64,000 bases of DNA from Echinococcus granulosus (Eukaryota > Platyhelminthes > Cestoda > Cyclophyllidea > Taeniidae). This document shows, one piece after another, positions 62,881 through 64,000 of the stretch. The stretch's first letter is position 1. Each line of letters starts with the position of its first letter. The notes beneath the pieces were generated by a model. It was not told where the DNA came from. It searched no databases and worked only from the letters and a program-made list of their open reading frames with translations. The stretch lies in NCBI RefSeq assembly GCF_000524195.1, contig NW_020170494.1, forward strand, positions 14,977 to 78,976, in the 5' to 3' direction. A program made the position numbers and the translations under genes.

Positions 62881-63853
62881 ATGGCAAGGTATGCTCAGTT
62901 TACTCCTTATTTTCTGCTTACTTATCTACCGTTTAAAGACCAAAGTTACTGTATGAGTTAACACTCATTGAAGTTATTATGAATAATGGACACAGGCTAA
63001 AACCTAATAATAATTTTACGACTCTTAGACAAACCCCAATATTACTAAAATAATTAGAGCATTACTTTGTAGCTGTAGCCGAAGTCGTTTGCATCCTCAG
63101 AAAGGCTCTTGAATAATAAAAGTTTAGATTGTCCTAAAATTACGCCAAATTACTAAGCTATCAGCTAGATGGTTAGGCATGGGTAAAGCTCGCATAACAT
63201 AAATGATACATGCGTTGCCTCATCGAGCCATGTGCTTTTTTTCGAGAGTGCAGACAATTCTTGTCGATCCTTTACATCTTAATGGCGAGGTTGCTGATTA
63301 TTTGATAAACAGTTAAGGGGAAATCCTAAGTGGTCAACAGAACAATGCGTTTAGATCTCGCACTTAAGTCCAATATGGGGCAATTATTTATCAAACATAC
63401 ATCTGTTTTTTTGCCACTAATTACTGATGTCACAACTTTCTTACCCTTTTAGCGATTTTAGAATGGGCTACACCTCATTCACCCTGTTCGCCGCAATCCT
63501 CCTCCTTGTCAGCCTCAAGTCAGCGCCCATCAAGGCCGAAAGACACAGCTTCTTTGATGGGAGCGGTGAGAAAGAATCCGACTGCTCTGAAGTGCTTCGC
63601 CATATCGACATGCTTGTGAGACAGTACAGTGCCGCCATCGCATCTGAAGCACACCGAGGTATGCTACGGCCATTGACCACGATGGCACTTCCAAAATGAA
63701 CGTACGGGATTCTAACAATTTTTGGGTTCCCATGAGTAGGAGGGATGATTTTCCTTTAAACAAAGTCAAACAAAGGACTTGCTTTTCGTTACAGATAATT
63801 TTGATGAACCCTTCAGGCTCAGCCGCCGTCGCTTCACTCGTCCCACGGGTTGA
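62881..63853 (+). CDS. Small secreted protein of unknown family (possible prohormone), 3 exons
   Basis: I do not recognise this protein. Exons: 62881-62888 (ATG GCA AG), 63453-63658, 63795-63853, joined by GT-AG introns with matching phase (2, then 1); 90 residues. A hydrophobic signal peptide covers about residues 7-31 (TLFAAILLLVSL core, then PIKA). The mature part has one Cys (C47), a probable amphipathic helix (SEVLRHIDMLVRQYSAAI, 48-65) and a C-terminal tail FRLSRRRFTRPTG ending on Gly. Exon 1 and the TATA box upstream support a real gene. The RRR followed by a peptide ending in Gly at the stop codon is the layout of an amidated neuropeptide precursor, but I match it to no known family. 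An in-frame internal ATG at 63463 is an alternative start that also keeps the signal peptide. Confidence 0.7.
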
Positions 63854-64000
63854 GGAAAATCACCATACTTTGGCCTCTTTTGTGTCTAGTTTATGGCTTT
63901 TGTCTATAATAAGTAATGGTTAATTGATAATATTGCGGCTTTTTATTTGAATAATCTGCCCGTAAAACTCCTATCATGCAAACTACACTATGAACTCGAG
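63854..64000. other. 3' flank of the small secreted protein gene
   Basis: Short AT-rich stretch to the window edge, presumably 3'UTR. No canonical AATAAA was found; AATAAT-like variants occur. Confidence 0.4.

Noticed and set aside
62881..63853. Resemblance of LRHIDMLVRQY to the C-terminal helix of NPY/NPF peptides
   Set aside because: The peptide lacks the RPRF/RQRY-Gly-basic ending, and the intron is not in the penultimate Arg codon as in that family; a short helix match is not enough.
1..64000. tRNA, rRNA, CRISPR or prokaryotic operon features
   Set aside because: No cloverleaf, rRNA segment or spaced repeat array was seen, and the split-gene structure excludes a prokaryotic source.

Overview
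The window is eukaryotic genomic DNA of a flatworm, most likely a tapeworm and probably a taeniid. It is AT-rich, the genes are split by introns of 30 bp to 4.5 kb, every recognisable gene is a single-copy animal gene, and it holds a gene-free LTR element of the TRIM type, a kind described as abundant in taeniid genomes. I find no bacterial, phage or CRISPR content. Species assignment is inference.

Seven protein-coding genes could be assembled exon by exon, using splice dinucleotides, phase and protein family conservation. From left to right: a co-SMAD (SMAD4) on the minus strand (1096-16542, 7 exons); a forkhead transcription factor, most like FoxA, on the minus strand (19479-23046, 2 exons); pyroglutamyl-peptidase I on the minus strand (27782-28829, 3 exons); ribosomal protein L5 (uL18) on the plus strand (29900-31006, 4 exons, head-to-head with the previous gene); a nested pair of TRIM elements (32062-34073); an ABHD12-type serine hydrolase on the plus strand (34588-46518, 9 exons); a secreted lysyl oxidase-like enzyme with two SRCR domains on the minus strand (48861-57914, 9 exons, convergent with the hydrolase); and a small secreted protein of unknown family on the plus strand (62881-63853, 3 exons, with its own TATA box).

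The genes do not form one pathway. SMAD4 and the forkhead factor are developmental regulators, and LOXL acts on extracellular matrix, a tissue TGF-beta/SMAD signalling often controls, but adjacency here is no evidence of co-regulation. The least expected items are the two nested TRIM copies with clear LTR, primer-site and polypurine anatomy, a GC-AG intron in the hydrolase gene, introns of 30, 31 and 38 bp, an alternative splice donor in SMAD4, and the uncharacterised secreted peptide gene at the right edge.

All exon boundaries were read by eye; transcripts would settle the weaker ones, which are marked. UTRs and poly(A) sites were not determined.
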